The notes: generated from the sequence alone by a model not told the origin. A stretch of DNA of 64,000 nucleotides from Rhodomicrobium sp. Az07 (GCF_018619475.1 NZ_JAHFZG010000014.1:40820-104819); one strand, 5' to 3'; shown: positions 16,571 through 24,826, numbered from the stretch's first letter. Made by a program: numbers and translations.

Positions 16571-18003
16571 ACGAGGCCGTTTACGCCGTCTTCGGGATTC
16601 CGTTCCTCTCCGCGCTCCTGCTCGCGCTCATCCCGAGCTATCGGTTGACCGCGCTCGGCAACGTGCTCGCTTCGGGCCTCACCTTTGCGGCGGGGCTATC
16701 GTTCCTCACGCTGCCGCCGGTCACCGAGACGTACGTCATCCTCGACGACCTCAACAAGTTCTTCATCATCCTGAACACGCTCGTCGGCTTCACAACGTCG
16801 CTGTTCAGCCGCAGCTACATCGGCCACGAGATCGCGACCGGGCACCTCACGCCGCTGTTCGTGCGTTTCTACCACGCGATGTTTCAGGGGATGATGGGCG
16901 CGATGAACCTCGCGCTGCTCGCCAACAACATCGGGCTGATGTGGGTGGGCCTCGAATTCGCGACGCTCATGACCGTCATCATGGTCGGCATCTACCGCAC
17001 GCCCGCAGCCCTCGAAGCGGCGTGGAAATACTTCATCCTCGGCATCGTCGGCATCTCGCTCGCCTTCTTCGGCACGATCCTCGTCTATCTCGCCGGACAG
17101 GGCGTGCTCGGCGAGGGCGAGGCGGCGATGACCTGGAGCGAACTCATCAAGATCGCGCCGCAGCTTGACGCGCCGCTGCTCAACATCGCGTTCATCTTCC
17201 TGCTCGTGGGCTACGGCACGAAGGTCGGCCTTGCGCCGCTGCATGCGTGGCTGCCCGATGCCCACGCCGAAGGGCCGACGCCGATTTCCGCCGTGCTGTC
17301 CGGTCTCCTCCTCAACGTCGCGCTGTTCGCACTGCTCCGCTTCAAGATGCTGATCGCGGCGAACCCGAACGCGCTTGCACCCGGCCCGATCCTCATTACC
17401 ATGGGCCTCGTCTCGCTCATCTTCGCGGCGTTCATGCTCTACCAGCGGCAGGACATCAAACGGCTGTTCGCGTATTCGTCCATCGAGCATATGGGGCTCA
17501 TCACCTTCGCCTTTGGCCTCGGCGGGCCGTTGTTGAACTTCGCAGCGCTGTTGCACATGGTGATGCACAGCCTCACGAAATCGGCGATCTTCTTCGCGGT
17601 CGGCCATGTGACGCAGGCGAAGGGCACGCAGGAACTGTCCGCCATTCGCGGGCTGTCCGTTTCGAACCCGGTCCTCGCGTTCGCGCTCGCGGCGGGAGTG
17701 ATCGCGATTTCCGGCCTGCCGCCGTTCGGAGCCTTCATGAGCGAATTCCTCATCATCACCGCCACCTTTGCTCGCGAGCCGCTGCTCGCCCTTGCGGTGG
17801 CGTTCGGGCTCCTCATCGCGCTGGGGGCGCTTCTCATGCGGCTTCAGGACATCCTTTTCGGCGAACCCACCACGCCAAACCATCCGGTCAGCGCGGCGTC
17901 GGCTCCGATCTTCGTTCACCTGTCGCTGATCCTGATCGCGGGGATGTTCCTGCCGCCAGCAATCGTCGTCTGGTTCAGGCGCGCAGCGGAGATGCTCGGA
18001 TGA
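16567..18003 (+). CDS. hyfF: Hydrogenase-4-like subunit HyfF (NuoN/M-type)
   Basis: A 478-residue Mrp/Nuo-type membrane subunit. The channel Glu occurs in GLEFATLMTVIMVGIYR (about residue 123) and the Lys in GYGTKVGLAPLHAWLPDAH (about 220). A second conserved segment, KRLFAYSSIEHMGLITFAFG, is near 298. The second-copy Lys position is Asn in LSGLLLNVALFALLRF, as I recall for other HyfF proteins. With HyfB it gives two antiporter-like channels in the membrane arm. It is linked by ATGA overlaps on both sides. Confidence 0.93.
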   Translation: MNEAVYAVFGIPFLSALLLALIPSYRLTALGNVLASGLTFAAGLSFLTLPPVTETYVILDDLNKFFIILNTLVGFTTSLFSRSYIGHEIATGHLTPLFVRFYHAMFQGMMGAMNLALLANNIGLMWVGLEFATLMTVIMVGIYRTPAALEAAWKYFILGIVGISLAFFGTILVYLAGQGVLGEGEAAMTWSELIKIAPQLDAPLLNIAFIFLLVGYGTKVGLAPLHAWLPDAHAEGPTPISAVLSGLLLNVALFALLRFKMLIAANPNALAPGPILITMGLVSLIFAAFMLYQRQDIKRLFAYSSIEHMGLITFAFGLGGPLLNFAALLHMVMHSLTKSAIFFAVGHVTQAKGTQELSAIRGLSVSNPVLAFALAAGVIAISGLPPFGAFMSEFLIITATFAREPLLALAVAFGLLIALGALLMRLQDILFGEPTTPNHPVSAASAPIFVHLSLILIAGMFLPPAIVVWFRRAAEMLG

Positions 18004-19514
18004 TCGCCATAGACGAGAATGCGCGCGATAGAGACCCGGTTGCGCTGGCCGACGCGATGGGCGCCGCGCTTCAGGTTCGCGCCGATGGCTTCGCGCGTAT
18101 CGAAGCGGACGCGGCGCTATGGATCGGCCTCGCGAGAGGGTGCGCGGCGGGCTGGCACGATCTCGGCGCGCTCTGGGTCGACGATCACCACGTTCGCATG
18201 GCGCTGTGGGATGCGCGGGAAAACTGCCGCGCCATCGTCTCGCTCACGCTCAAGGCGGGCGCTTACCCGTCCGTCGGCCTCCGTCACGCGCCCGCGCTCC
18301 GCCTCGAACGCGCGATGCGCGACCTCTACGGCGCGATACCGGAGGGGATCCCCGACGAGCGCCGCTGGCTCGATCACGGCGTCTGGCCGGGGCGCGAGCA
18401 CGAACCGGGCTATCATTTCCTTCCCGTCGAGGGCAACGGGCTGCATCAGATCCCCGTCGGCCCGGTGCATGCGGGCATTATCGAGCCGGGGCATTTCCGC
18501 TTCACCGCCAACGGCGAGACGATCGCGCGGCTCGAAGCGCGGCTCGGATATGTTCACAAGGGCGTCGAAGCGCTGGCGGAAGGCGCACCGGTCGAAAGGG
18601 CGGCGAAGCTTGCCGCGCGCATGTCGGGCGACAGCACCGTCGCCTACAGCTTCGCGTTTGCGCGCGCTGTCGAGGCGGCGCTCGGCTGGGACGTGCCGCC
18701 GCGCGCGCAGATCCTTCGCGGCGTGATGGCCGAGCTTGAACGCCTTTCGCACCACGTGAGCGATGTCGGCGGCATCTGCAACGACGCCGCCGTCGCCGCG
18801 CTTCTCGCCCGCTGCTCGCTCATCCGCGAAGACATCCTGCGTGCGCAGGCCGCGCTTTTCGGGCATCGCATGATGATGGACGCCATCCTGCCGGGTGGCG
18901 TCGCCCGCGACATCGACGCAGGGGGCGTGGCGGAGATCCGCGCGCTGCTGGAGCGCATCGAGATGGGTTTCCACCGCGTCATCCGCGCCTACGACCAGTC
19001 GCCGTCTATTCAAAATCGTACGCACGGCACCGGCTTCGTGAAACCCGAGTACATTCGCCAGTTCGGCGCGGGCGGCTTCGTCGGTCGCGCGGGCGGCCGC
19101 GCTTTCGACGCGCGCAGGGCGTTCCCCTACGCGCCCTACGACGCCGTCGCCTTCAAGGTGCCGACGCGCGAGGACAGCGATGTGGACGCGCGCATCTGGA
19201 TCCGCATCGAGGAAATCGCGGAGAGCGCCGGCATCATACGCCAATTGCTCGGAAAGCTCGTAGCCGGGCCGATCCTCGCCGCGCCGCCGCCGTTCGAGCC
19301 GGGCGCGGGCGTGGCGCTGGTGGAAGCCTTCCGCGGCGACCTGTTCCTTGCCGTGCGCATCGAGGACGAAGGCCGCGTCGCACACATGCACGCCCGCGAC
19401 GCCTCGTGGTTCCAGTGGCCGCTGCTCGAAGCCTCGATAGAGGGCAACATCGTGGCCGATTTCCCGTTGTGCAACAAATCGTTCAACTGCTCCTATTCGG
19501 GCGTGGATCTATAG
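18000..19514 (+). CDS. hyfG: HyfG-like large subunit (NuoC-NuoD type) lacking [NiFe] cysteine motifs
   Basis: A 504-residue fusion of a 30-kDa NuoC-like domain (about 1-150) and a 49-kDa NuoD/hydrogenase large-subunit domain. The latter begins at GPVHAGIIEPGHFRF (about 154) and includes RLGYVHKGVEALAEG. In group 4 hydrogenases the next motif is RxCGxC; here residues 207-212 read R-M-S-G-D-S, with both cysteines replaced by serine. The C-terminal DPCxxC is replaced by F-N-C-S-Y-S (Cys497 only). Three of four Ni ligands are therefore absent and a [NiFe] site cannot form. No C-terminal maturation peptide is present. This identifies an Ehr-type complex rather than a hydrogenase. Confidence 0.9.
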   Translation: MIAIDENARDRDPVALADAMGAALQVRADGFARIEADAALWIGLARGCAAGWHDLGALWVDDHHVRMALWDARENCRAIVSLTLKAGAYPSVGLRHAPALRLERAMRDLYGAIPEGIPDERRWLDHGVWPGREHEPGYHFLPVEGNGLHQIPVGPVHAGIIEPGHFRFTANGETIARLEARLGYVHKGVEALAEGAPVERAAKLAARMSGDSTVAYSFAFARAVEAALGWDVPPRAQILRGVMAELERLSHHVSDVGGICNDAAVAALLARCSLIREDILRAQAALFGHRMMMDAILPGGVARDIDAGGVAEIRALLERIEMGFHRVIRAYDQSPSIQNRTHGTGFVKPEYIRQFGAGGFVGRAGGRAFDARRAFPYAPYDAVAFKVPTREDSDVDARIWIRIEEIAESAGIIRQLLGKLVAGPILAAPPPFEPGAGVALVEAFRGDLFLAVRIEDEGRVAHMHARDASWFQWPLLEASIEGNIVADFPLCNKSFNCSYSGVDL

Positions 19515-19523
19515 GGACCGCCG

Positions 19524-20045
19524 ATGCACATTCTGCTTCTCGACGCGCTCCTGAAAGGCCCGGCCACGGAACGCGCGCCCTCCCCCGATGAAGCGGCGGT
19601 TGCCGACCTCGCCCGCGCGCTCGGCAACCGCGCCAGCGCGCGCCTCGGCCGGTCGCTCGCCATCCGCGAGGTCGATGCGGGATCCTGCAACGCCTGCGAA
19701 CTCGAAATCCACGCTCTCGGCAACCCGGTCTACGATGTGGAGCGCTTCGGCCTGAAGTTCGTCGCCTCGCCGCGCCACGCCGACGTGCTGCTCGTGACCG
19801 GCCCCGTCTCCTGGAACATGCGCGAGGGGCTGGAGCGCACCTACGCCGCGACGCCCGATCCGAAATGGGTCGTCGCGGCGGGCGATTGCGCGGTGGGCTG
19901 CGGCGTATTCGCGGAAAGCCGTGCCTGCGCGGGCGCCGTTGCGAAAATCATCCCGGTCGACCTCGTGATCCCGGGCTGCCCGCCGACGCCGACCGACCTT
20001 CTCAAGGGGCTGCTGGCGCTGGTGGAAGGCACGACGCGACCTTAG
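19524..20045 (+). CDS. hyfI: HyfI-like small subunit (NuoB-type Fe-S protein)
   Basis: A 173-residue NuoB/HycG-family protein. The cysteines that bind the terminal [4Fe-4S] cluster are all present: C55 and C58 (AGSCNACELE), C122 (AAGDCAVGCG) and C152 (IPGCPPTPTD). It would pass electrons at the interface between the HyfG-like subunit and the membrane arm. Retention of this cluster beside a large subunit that lost its Ni ligands is the pattern seen in complex I and in Ehr complexes. It starts 9 bp after hyfG. No HyfA- or HycB-type ferredoxin subunit is encoded nearby. Confidence 0.93.
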   Translation: MHILLLDALLKGPATERAPSPDEAAVADLARALGNRASARLGRSLAIREVDAGSCNACELEIHALGNPVYDVERFGLKFVASPRHADVLLVTGPVSWNMREGLERTYAATPDPKWVVAAGDCAVGCGVFAESRACAGAVAKIIPVDLVIPGCPPTPTDLLKGLLALVEGTTRP

Positions 20046-20047
20046 CG

Positions 20048-20284
20048 ATGACGGACGCCATCACCATCGACACGCGGGGGCTGTCCTGCCCGATGCCGGT
20101 TCTGCTCGCGAAGAAGCAGTTGCGCGCCATCGCGCCCGGCGCGCTCGTGCGCATCCTCGCCACCGATCCGCTCGCGCCGGAAGACTTCCGCGACTTCTGC
20201 CGCGTCTCGGGCTGCACCTGGATCGGCGCGGGCGAAACGGAAGACGGCGCGCTCGAAATCACGATCCGGCAGACCGAAGCCTGA
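20048..20284 (+). CDS. TusA-family sulphur carrier protein in the Ehr operon
   Basis: A 78-residue protein with the two-layer TusA/SirA fold and the active-site motif RGLSCPMPVLLAKKQL; Cys14 is the persulphide-carrying residue. TusA proteins relay sulphane sulphur in tRNA thiolation, molybdenum cofactor synthesis or dissimilatory sulphur oxidation. The gene starts 2 bp after the hyfI stop, so it is in the operon. No other sulphur gene is nearby. A role in delivering or accepting sulphur for the complex is inference from position. Confidence 0.9.
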   Translation: MTDAITIDTRGLSCPMPVLLAKKQLRAIAPGALVRILATDPLAPEDFRDFCRVSGCTWIGAGETEDGALEITIRQTEA

Positions 20285-20310
20285 AGAAGCCGCGCTCTGC
20301 CACTGCCGCC

Positions 20311-21060
20311 TCACGCACAGAAAACGGCGGCGAGCCGCGCTTCGAGGTCCGCTTTCGCCGCCGCAAGCCGTGCCTCATCGACGGAACGCAGCACGAGCGT
20401 CGTGCCATAGCGCCCCTCGTCCATGAACGGATAGCTGCCCATCGGCACATCCGGGAACGCGCGCTGGCATGCTTCGAGCGGCGCCGCAACCGCGCCCTCG
20501 GGCCGGTCGACCCTCACCGAGATCGATAACATTTTCGCGCCCGTGCGGAGCCTCGGCGTCACCGCCTTCAGCATCGCTTGCATGATCGAGGGCACGCCCG
20601 CCATGACGATGACGTTGCCGATCATGAAGCCGGGGGCCTTGGAGACGGCGTTCTCGATCAGCTCCGCGCCGACGGGAATGCGCGCCATGCGCAGCCGCGC
20701 GGGCGTCATCTCGCCCTCGGGGATGCGTTCGAGCAGGAGCGCGCGGGCGCGTTCATCGATGGGAAGCGCCACGCCGAACGCCTTCGCGATGGCGTCGGCC
20801 GTGATGTCGTCATGCGTCGGGCCGATCCCCCCCGTGGTGAAGACGTAGTCGTAGGCCGCGCGCAGTGCGTCGACCGCAGCGACAATGGCAGGCTCGTCGT
20901 CGGCGACGACGCGCACTTCCTTCAGACGGATGCCGATGTCGGTGCAATGATCGGCGATGGTGCCGATGTTCTTGTCCTTGGTGCGCCCGGACAGGATCTC
21001 GTCGCCGATGACGAGCAGCGCGGCGGTGACTTCGGAAGCGGTTGCGGGCGCGCCGGACAT
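20311..21060 (-). CDS. CinA N-terminal / MoaB-Mog family molybdopterin-binding-domain protein
   Basis: A 249-residue protein with the MoCF-biosynthesis (MoaB/MogA) fold at residues about 12-175. It includes the early LLVIGDEILSGRTKDKN and the diagnostic TTGGIGPTHDDIT near residue 72. This corresponds to the stand-alone COG1058 form of CinA without the C-terminal nicotinamide-nucleotide amidase domain. The family binds pterin- or nucleotide-like ligands and some members hydrolyse ADP-ribose. The specific substrate is not evident. It is convergent with the Ehr operon. Confidence 0.9.
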   Translation of the reverse strand: MSGAPATASEVTAALLVIGDEILSGRTKDKNIGTIADHCTDIGIRLKEVRVVADDEPAIVAAVDALRAAYDYVFTTGGIGPTHDDITADAIAKAFGVALPIDERARALLLERIPEGEMTPARLRMARIPVGAELIENAVSKAPGFMIGNVIVMAGVPSIMQAMLKAVTPRLRTGAKMLSISVRVDRPEGAVAAPLEACQRAFPDVPMGSYPFMDEGRYGTTLVLRSVDEARLAAAKADLEARLAAVFCA

Positions 21061-21158
21061 GGGAGCCTCGTTAAAATGCGGATACGCGCCTCCTTAGCAG
21101 GAAAGCGAGCACGCCGCCAACGGCGGTGCAGGACCGGTCTGCGGACCGTCTGAGAGGC

Positions 21159-21623
21159 TTAACCCCGCGTCAGCAGCGCCACGAGCGCGGGCGGCAGGCG
21201 CAGCACACGCCCCGACATCGACAGCAGCACGCATTGCACCTCAAGCTCGAAGACGCGCTCGCCGCCGCGCACGACATGCTGCGCAATCGTGATGGTCGCC
21301 TTGGTGAAGGTGCCGTAGGCCGTGTGGACCTCAAGCTCGTCGTCGATACGCGCGCCGCGCAGGAATTCGGCCTTGAGGCGGCGCACGGCGAACACGGACG
21401 GTTCGCCCGTCAACGAGCCATCGGCCAGCTTGTTATGATGCACGCCGAGAAGGCGCAGGAAGTCGGAGCGACCGCGTTCGCACCAGCGCAGATAAGTCGC
21501 GTGGTAGCAACTGCCGGAAAAATCCGTGTCCTCGAAATAGACGCGCACGGGCAGCACGTGGCCCGCTTCGCCCACGCGGCCCGAAAGATCTGGCCAGGCG
21601 GAGCCTCGGGCGACGCCGGTCAT
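21159..21623 (-). CDS. YbgC-type acyl-CoA thioesterase
   Basis: About 154 residues from the ATG at 21623. A TTG at 21695 and an ATG near 21665 are alternatives, and none has a strong ribosome-binding site. The hotdog-fold signature VRVYFEDTDFSGSCYHATYL contains the catalytic Asp of the 4-hydroxybenzoyl-CoA thioesterase/YbgC class. The pattern CERGRSDFLRLLG follows. YbgC enzymes hydrolyse short-chain acyl-CoAs or acyl-ACP intermediates and often sit with tol-pal genes, which are not present here. Confidence 0.88.
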   Translation of the reverse strand: MTGVARGSAWPDLSGRVGEAGHVLPVRVYFEDTDFSGSCYHATYLRWCERGRSDFLRLLGVHHNKLADGSLTGEPSVFAVRRLKAEFLRGARIDDELEVHTAYGTFTKATITIAQHVVRGGERVFELEVQCVLLSMSGRVLRLPPALVALLTRG

Positions 21624-21689
21624 TTCTGAAGTCCGTACACTGCCATCTCCCCGCCAGACGGGCATCCTCTCGCCCGCGATCCGCCACCT

Positions 21690-21726
21690 CCACAAAAACT
21701 AAGGCGGGTCCATGGCAGAACCCGCC
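21690..21726 (-). terminator. Intrinsic terminator after the DUF892 gene
   Basis: Read on the minus strand, a 7-bp stem (GGCGGGT / ACCCGCC, at 21703-21709 and 21720-21726) is followed by TTAGTTTTTG. It lies 42 bp past the DUF892 stop. Confidence 0.7.
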
Positions 21727-21767
21727 CTGCGACTAATAAAGAGACGGAATGTCTCGGGGGCAGCGTG

Positions 21768-22259
21768 TCAGGCCGCCTTCTTGTTGACACCGCTCATGGC
21801 GACCTTGGTCAGAAGGGCGTCGGTGTCCTTTTCTTCCTTGAGCGTCTGCTTGAGAAGCTTGGCGGCTTCCGGCATGCCGAGCTGCTCCGCCCACGCACAC
21901 AAGGTGCCGTAGCGGGCGATTTCATAATGCTCCACGGCCTGGGCGGCGGCGATCAGACCGGCGTCCATCACTTCGCCCGGCTCGGTCTCGCTCATGACTT
22001 CCTTGCCTTCCTCGACGAGGCCTTCGACGGCTTCGCAGGTCTTGCCGCGCGCCGACTTGTCGAGCATTTCGAACACCTGCTGGAGGCGCTCGATCTGACC
22101 TTCCGTCTGCTCGACGTGCAGCTGGAACGCCTTCTTGAGTTCCGGAGTCGTGGCGTTTTTCGCCATTCTGGGAAGCGCTTTCAGGATCTGCTTCTCGCCG
22201 TGATAGATGTCCTGAAGCGTCGCGTAGAACAGTTCGTTCAGGGTTTTTGCGGTTGGCAT
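21768..22259 (-). CDS. DUF892 (YciE-like) ferritin-like protein
   Basis: A 163-residue all-helical protein matching the YciE/DUF892 family. The opening LNELFYATLQDIYHGEKQIL and the later AQAVEHYEIARYGTL carry the Glu/His residues that form a di-iron-like site in a four-helix bundle. Family members are induced by osmotic, oxidative and general stress. It lies downstream of the PRC-barrel gene, which has a good EcfG promoter, with a terminator between them. Joint control through read-through is possible but not shown. Confidence 0.92.
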   Translation of the reverse strand: MPTAKTLNELFYATLQDIYHGEKQILKALPRMAKNATTPELKKAFQLHVEQTEGQIERLQQVFEMLDKSARGKTCEAVEGLVEEGKEVMSETEPGEVMDAGLIAAAQAVEHYEIARYGTLCAWAEQLGMPEAAKLLKQTLKEEKDTDALLTKVAMSGVNKKAA

Positions 22260-22315
22260 GATGGGTTTCCTTTTCTAGGAACGTTCTGGCGTTTGTTTTG
22301 CTTGTCTTAGCCGTC

Positions 22316-22341
22316 GCAAAAGAGGGCCGCGAAGGCCCTCT
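22316..22341 (-). terminator. Intrinsic terminator after the PRC-barrel gene
   Basis: An 8-bp perfect stem (AGAGGGCC / GGCCCTCT, 22321-22341 on the plus strand) with a 5-base loop is followed on the minus strand by TTTGCGAC. It lies 16 bp past the PRC-barrel stop. Confidence 0.65.
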
Positions 22342-22357
22342 CTGAACTTCGAATGCC

Positions 22358-23047
22358 TTAGCGCCTGTCGCTGTCGCTGCTGCCCATCAGACCGCCGCTG
22401 CCCGAGCCTTGGCGCTGGAAGCTCGGAGCGTTGTTAAGGTCTTGCTTCGACATGTTGATGGTGACGCGGTCGGGGGTGATACCGCCGTCCTTCTTCAGAT
22501 GGCCGTAGTCCACCGCGACGTTCTTCTCGCCGAGGCCGAGAAAGCCGCCTACGCCCACAACGACGGCGGCAATGCGGCCGTCCTTGTCGATCACGAGGTC
22601 GTTCAGGTTGCCGATCGACTCGCCAGCGGAATTATAGACGTTCTTGTTCCAGAGATTGGCGACAAGCCATTGATCGGCGCCTTTGGTCTGGCGGAAGCGT
22701 TCGGCCGAGCCGGTCTTCAGGCCCCGATCCTCCGTATCCATCTGCGCTTGCGTGCCGCTCTGGCTGGACTGCCCCGTCTGGCTTGTCCCTGTCTGGTTTC
22801 GCGAGTCCATCCGCTCCTGAGCAGATTGGCCCTGAGTTGTCTGCGCCATTCGCTCGCGGCTGGCGCGGTTCGACTGTTCCGCACGGATCGCGCCCGGATC
22901 GCCGGGACCGCGCGTTCCGAGGCTCGAGCCCGCGTTTCCGGGGGGATAGGATTCCTGAGGTAGCGGGGAATTCTGCTGGGTCTGTTGAGCTTGAGCCGCC
23001 GTCGCAAGCAGCAGCACTGCCGCAGCCGTGGTGGTTATACACTTCAT
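22358..23047 (-). CDS. Exported PRC-barrel domain protein
   Basis: A 229-residue protein starting at 23047 behind GGAGGACTCGACC. Residues 1-21 (to AAQAQ) are a signal peptide. Residues about 25-105 are a low-complexity Gln/Ser/Gly-rich linker. The C-terminal half is a PRC-barrel, with VYNSAGESIGNLNDLVIDK near 140-160 and VAVDYGHLKKDGGITPDRVT near 180-200. Such proteins are typical stress-induced envelope proteins in Hyphomicrobiales. An EcfG-type promoter lies 35-60 bp upstream. Confidence 0.88.
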   Translation of the reverse strand: MKCITTTAAAVLLLATAAQAQQTQQNSPLPQESYPPGNAGSSLGTRGPGDPGAIRAEQSNRASRERMAQTTQGQSAQERMDSRNQTGTSQTGQSSQSGTQAQMDTEDRGLKTGSAERFRQTKGADQWLVANLWNKNVYNSAGESIGNLNDLVIDKDGRIAAVVVGVGGFLGLGEKNVAVDYGHLKKDGGITPDRVTINMSKQDLNNAPSFQRQGSGSGGLMGSSDSDRR

Positions 23048-23081
23048 GGTCGAGTCCTCCGTTTCGTGATGGGTATTTCGC

Positions 23082-23107
23082 AAACGCTCAAGTCGGCGTG
23101 AAGTTCC
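23082..23107 (-). promoter_or_regulatory. EcfG (general stress sigma factor) promoter of the PRC-barrel gene
   Basis: On the minus strand GGAAC (23107-23103), a 16-bp spacer and CGTTT (23086-23082) match the alphaproteobacterial EcfG consensus GGAAC-N16/17-CGTT exactly. The -10 element ends 35 bp upstream of the PRC-barrel start codon. Confidence 0.8.
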
Positions 23108-23120
23108 GAATTTTTGAACG

Positions 23121-23146
23121 GGAACGCGCTCTCCTCTTGACGTGTT
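23121..23146 (+). promoter_or_regulatory. Near-consensus EcfG promoter for the 26-residue microprotein
   Basis: GGAAC (23121-23125), a 17-bp spacer and TGTT (23143-23146) match the EcfG consensus at all but one position. It faces away from the PRC-barrel promoter and ends 30 bp before the microprotein start. Confidence 0.5.
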
Positions 23147-23175
23147 TCAACAGTCGTTTCGTCAACAGGAGGAAG

Positions 23176-23256
23176 ATGATGAAGGGAATTATGCTTTGGG
23201 CAATCGGGCTGCCGATTCCGCTTATCATACTCGGCTATTTACTTGGTTGGCTTTAA
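23176..23256 (+). CDS. 26-residue hydrophobic membrane microprotein
   Basis: A very short gene whose ATG at 23176 lies behind the perfect ribosome-binding site AGGAGG (23168-23173), followed by a second ATG. The product begins MMKGIMLWAIGLPIPLII and ends GYLLGWL. It is one hydrophobic helix with a central Pro-x-Pro. As I recall, similar tiny proteins (MKG..LW..G.P.P..I) occur in other Hyphomicrobiales genomes, usually unannotated. An EcfG-like promoter precedes it, suggesting stress induction in the inner membrane. Biochemical function is unknown. Confidence 0.65.
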   Translation: MMKGIMLWAIGLPIPLIILGYLLGWL

Positions 23257-23393
23257 GCTTCTTGGGCGTGACTATTTGTTGAAAATTGTCAACTATATTG
23301 TTAAAAGGACTATGAGGCGTTCCGTCCTTGTGCCTTTTGATAACGCGGCTTTTCGGTGTTAACGCCCGGCGGTTTCGTTGCTAAGAAGCGTGC

Positions 23394-24650
23394 ATGAACG
23401 TTCTTCTCATCGGCGGCGGTGGCCGCGAACATGCGCTGGCGTGGAAGCTCACGCAGAGCGCTGCGCTTGGCGCATTTTATTGCTCGCCCGGCAATGCGGG
23501 GATCGCGCGAATTGCGGCGCCGGGGCCGGCGAACCCCGACGACTTCGCGCAGGTCGCTGAGTTCTGCCGCGAGGCGGCCATCGGCCTCGTGGTGGTCGGC
23601 CCGGAAGCGCCTCTCGTGGCAGGTCTCGCGGATTACCTCCGCGCCGCAGGCTTTGCGGTTTTCGGGCCATCGGCCGCCGCCGCGCAGCTTGAGGCGTCGA
23701 AATCCTTCACCAAGGCCGTTTGCGACGAGCGCGGCATTCCCACCGCCGCCTACGGCTATTTCGTGAGCCGCGAGGAAGCGATGGCCTATGCGCGGGAGAA
23801 GGGCGCCCCGCTTGTGGTGAAAGCGGACGGATTGGCGGCGGGCAAGGGCGTGACCGTTTGCGAGACGCTTGCCGAGGCTGAAGCCGCCATCGCGTCCTGT
23901 TTCGAGGGCGCATATGGGGCGGGCGGCTCCTCCGTCGTGATCGAGGAAAAACTTGTCGGCGAGGAAGCGAGCTTTTTCGCCATCTGCGACGGTGCGCGAG
24001 CCGTGCCCTTCGGCAGCGGCAAGGACCACAAGCGCGCGTTCGACGGCGACGAGGGACCGAATACCGGCGGCATGGGCGTCGTTTCGCCCGCGCCGGGGAT
24101 GACGCCCGCGCTTGCCGACCGCGTCATGCGTGAGATCGTGATGCCGACGCTCGAAGCCATGGCCGCGCGCGGAACGCCCTTTCAGGGCGTGCTCTATGCC
24201 GGGCTGATGATCACGGCGGACGGCCCGAAACTCATCGAATACAATGTGCGCTTCGGCGATCCGGAATGTCAGGTGCTGATGCTTCGGCTGAAATCCGACC
24301 TGCTTCCGCTGCTCGATGCGGCCGCGAAGGGCGACCTCACCGGCGCGGCACCCGAGTGGAGCGACGAAACGGCGGTCACGGTGGTGATGGCTGCGGAAGG
24401 CTACCCCGGCGATTATACGAAGGGCAGCGTCATTTCCGGGCTGGACGCGGCGGCCGCGCTTCCCGGCGTGACCGTGTTTCATGCCGGAACGAAGCGCGGG
24501 GCGGATGGCGCGGTTCTGGCCAATGGCGGACGTGTGCTGAATGTGAGCGCGGTCGGCCGCGACGTGGCGGAAGCGCGCGCTCGCGCCTATTCGGCGGCGG
24601 CGGCCATCGACTGGCCGGAGGGCTTCTATCGCCGCGATATCGGGGCTTAA
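23394..24650 (+). CDS. purD: Phosphoribosylamine-glycine ligase (GAR synthetase)
   Basis: A 418-residue ATP-grasp enzyme. The N-terminal [19 protein letters not shown] binds phosphoribosylamine. The ATP-grasp core has [13 protein letters not shown] near residue 142 and the segment [12 protein letters not shown] near 225. The metal-binding [11 protein letters not shown] is near 283. It catalyses step 2 of de novo purine synthesis, joining glycine to phosphoribosylamine. The gene seems to be transcribed alone; nothing else of the purine pathway is adjacent. Confidence 0.97.
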   Translation: MNVLLIGGGGREHALAWKLTQSAALGAFYCSPGNAGIARIAAPGPANPDDFAQVAEFCREAAIGLVVVGPEAPLVAGLADYLRAAGFAVFGPSAAAAQLEASKSFTKAVCDERGIPTAAYGYFVSREEAMAYAREKGAPLVVKADGLAAGKGVTVCETLAEAEAAIASCFEGAYGAGGSSVVIEEKLVGEEASFFAICDGARAVPFGSGKDHKRAFDGDEGPNTGGMGVVSPAPGMTPALADRVMREIVMPTLEAMAARGTPFQGVLYAGLMITADGPKLIEYNVRFGDPECQVLMLRLKSDLLPLLDAAAKGDLTGAAPEWSDETAVTVVMAAEGYPGDYTKGSVISGLDAAAALPGVTVFHAGTKRGADGAVLANGGRVLNVSAVGRDVAEARARAYSAAAAIDWPEGFYRRDIGA

Positions 24651-24826
24651 GTCAGCGTTACGCCCGCGGTGTCCAGGCTTGCGCAAGCTCTTGACAACCT
24701 GTGACCAAGCCTGTGGACGGGGTCGAGGGAAGTTTGGCACAACCTTTTGATATTTTTTGGTTGCGCTAAATTGTCAAAGACTCGCGTATGCCTTCCTTCC
24801 GCTCGAAGGAAGGAGGACGAGGCTTA

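Noticed and set aside
12925..20045. Formate hydrogenlyase or true hydrogenase 4
   Set aside because: The large subunit lacks the Ni ligands, and no formate dehydrogenase, ferredoxin subunit or hyp gene is present.
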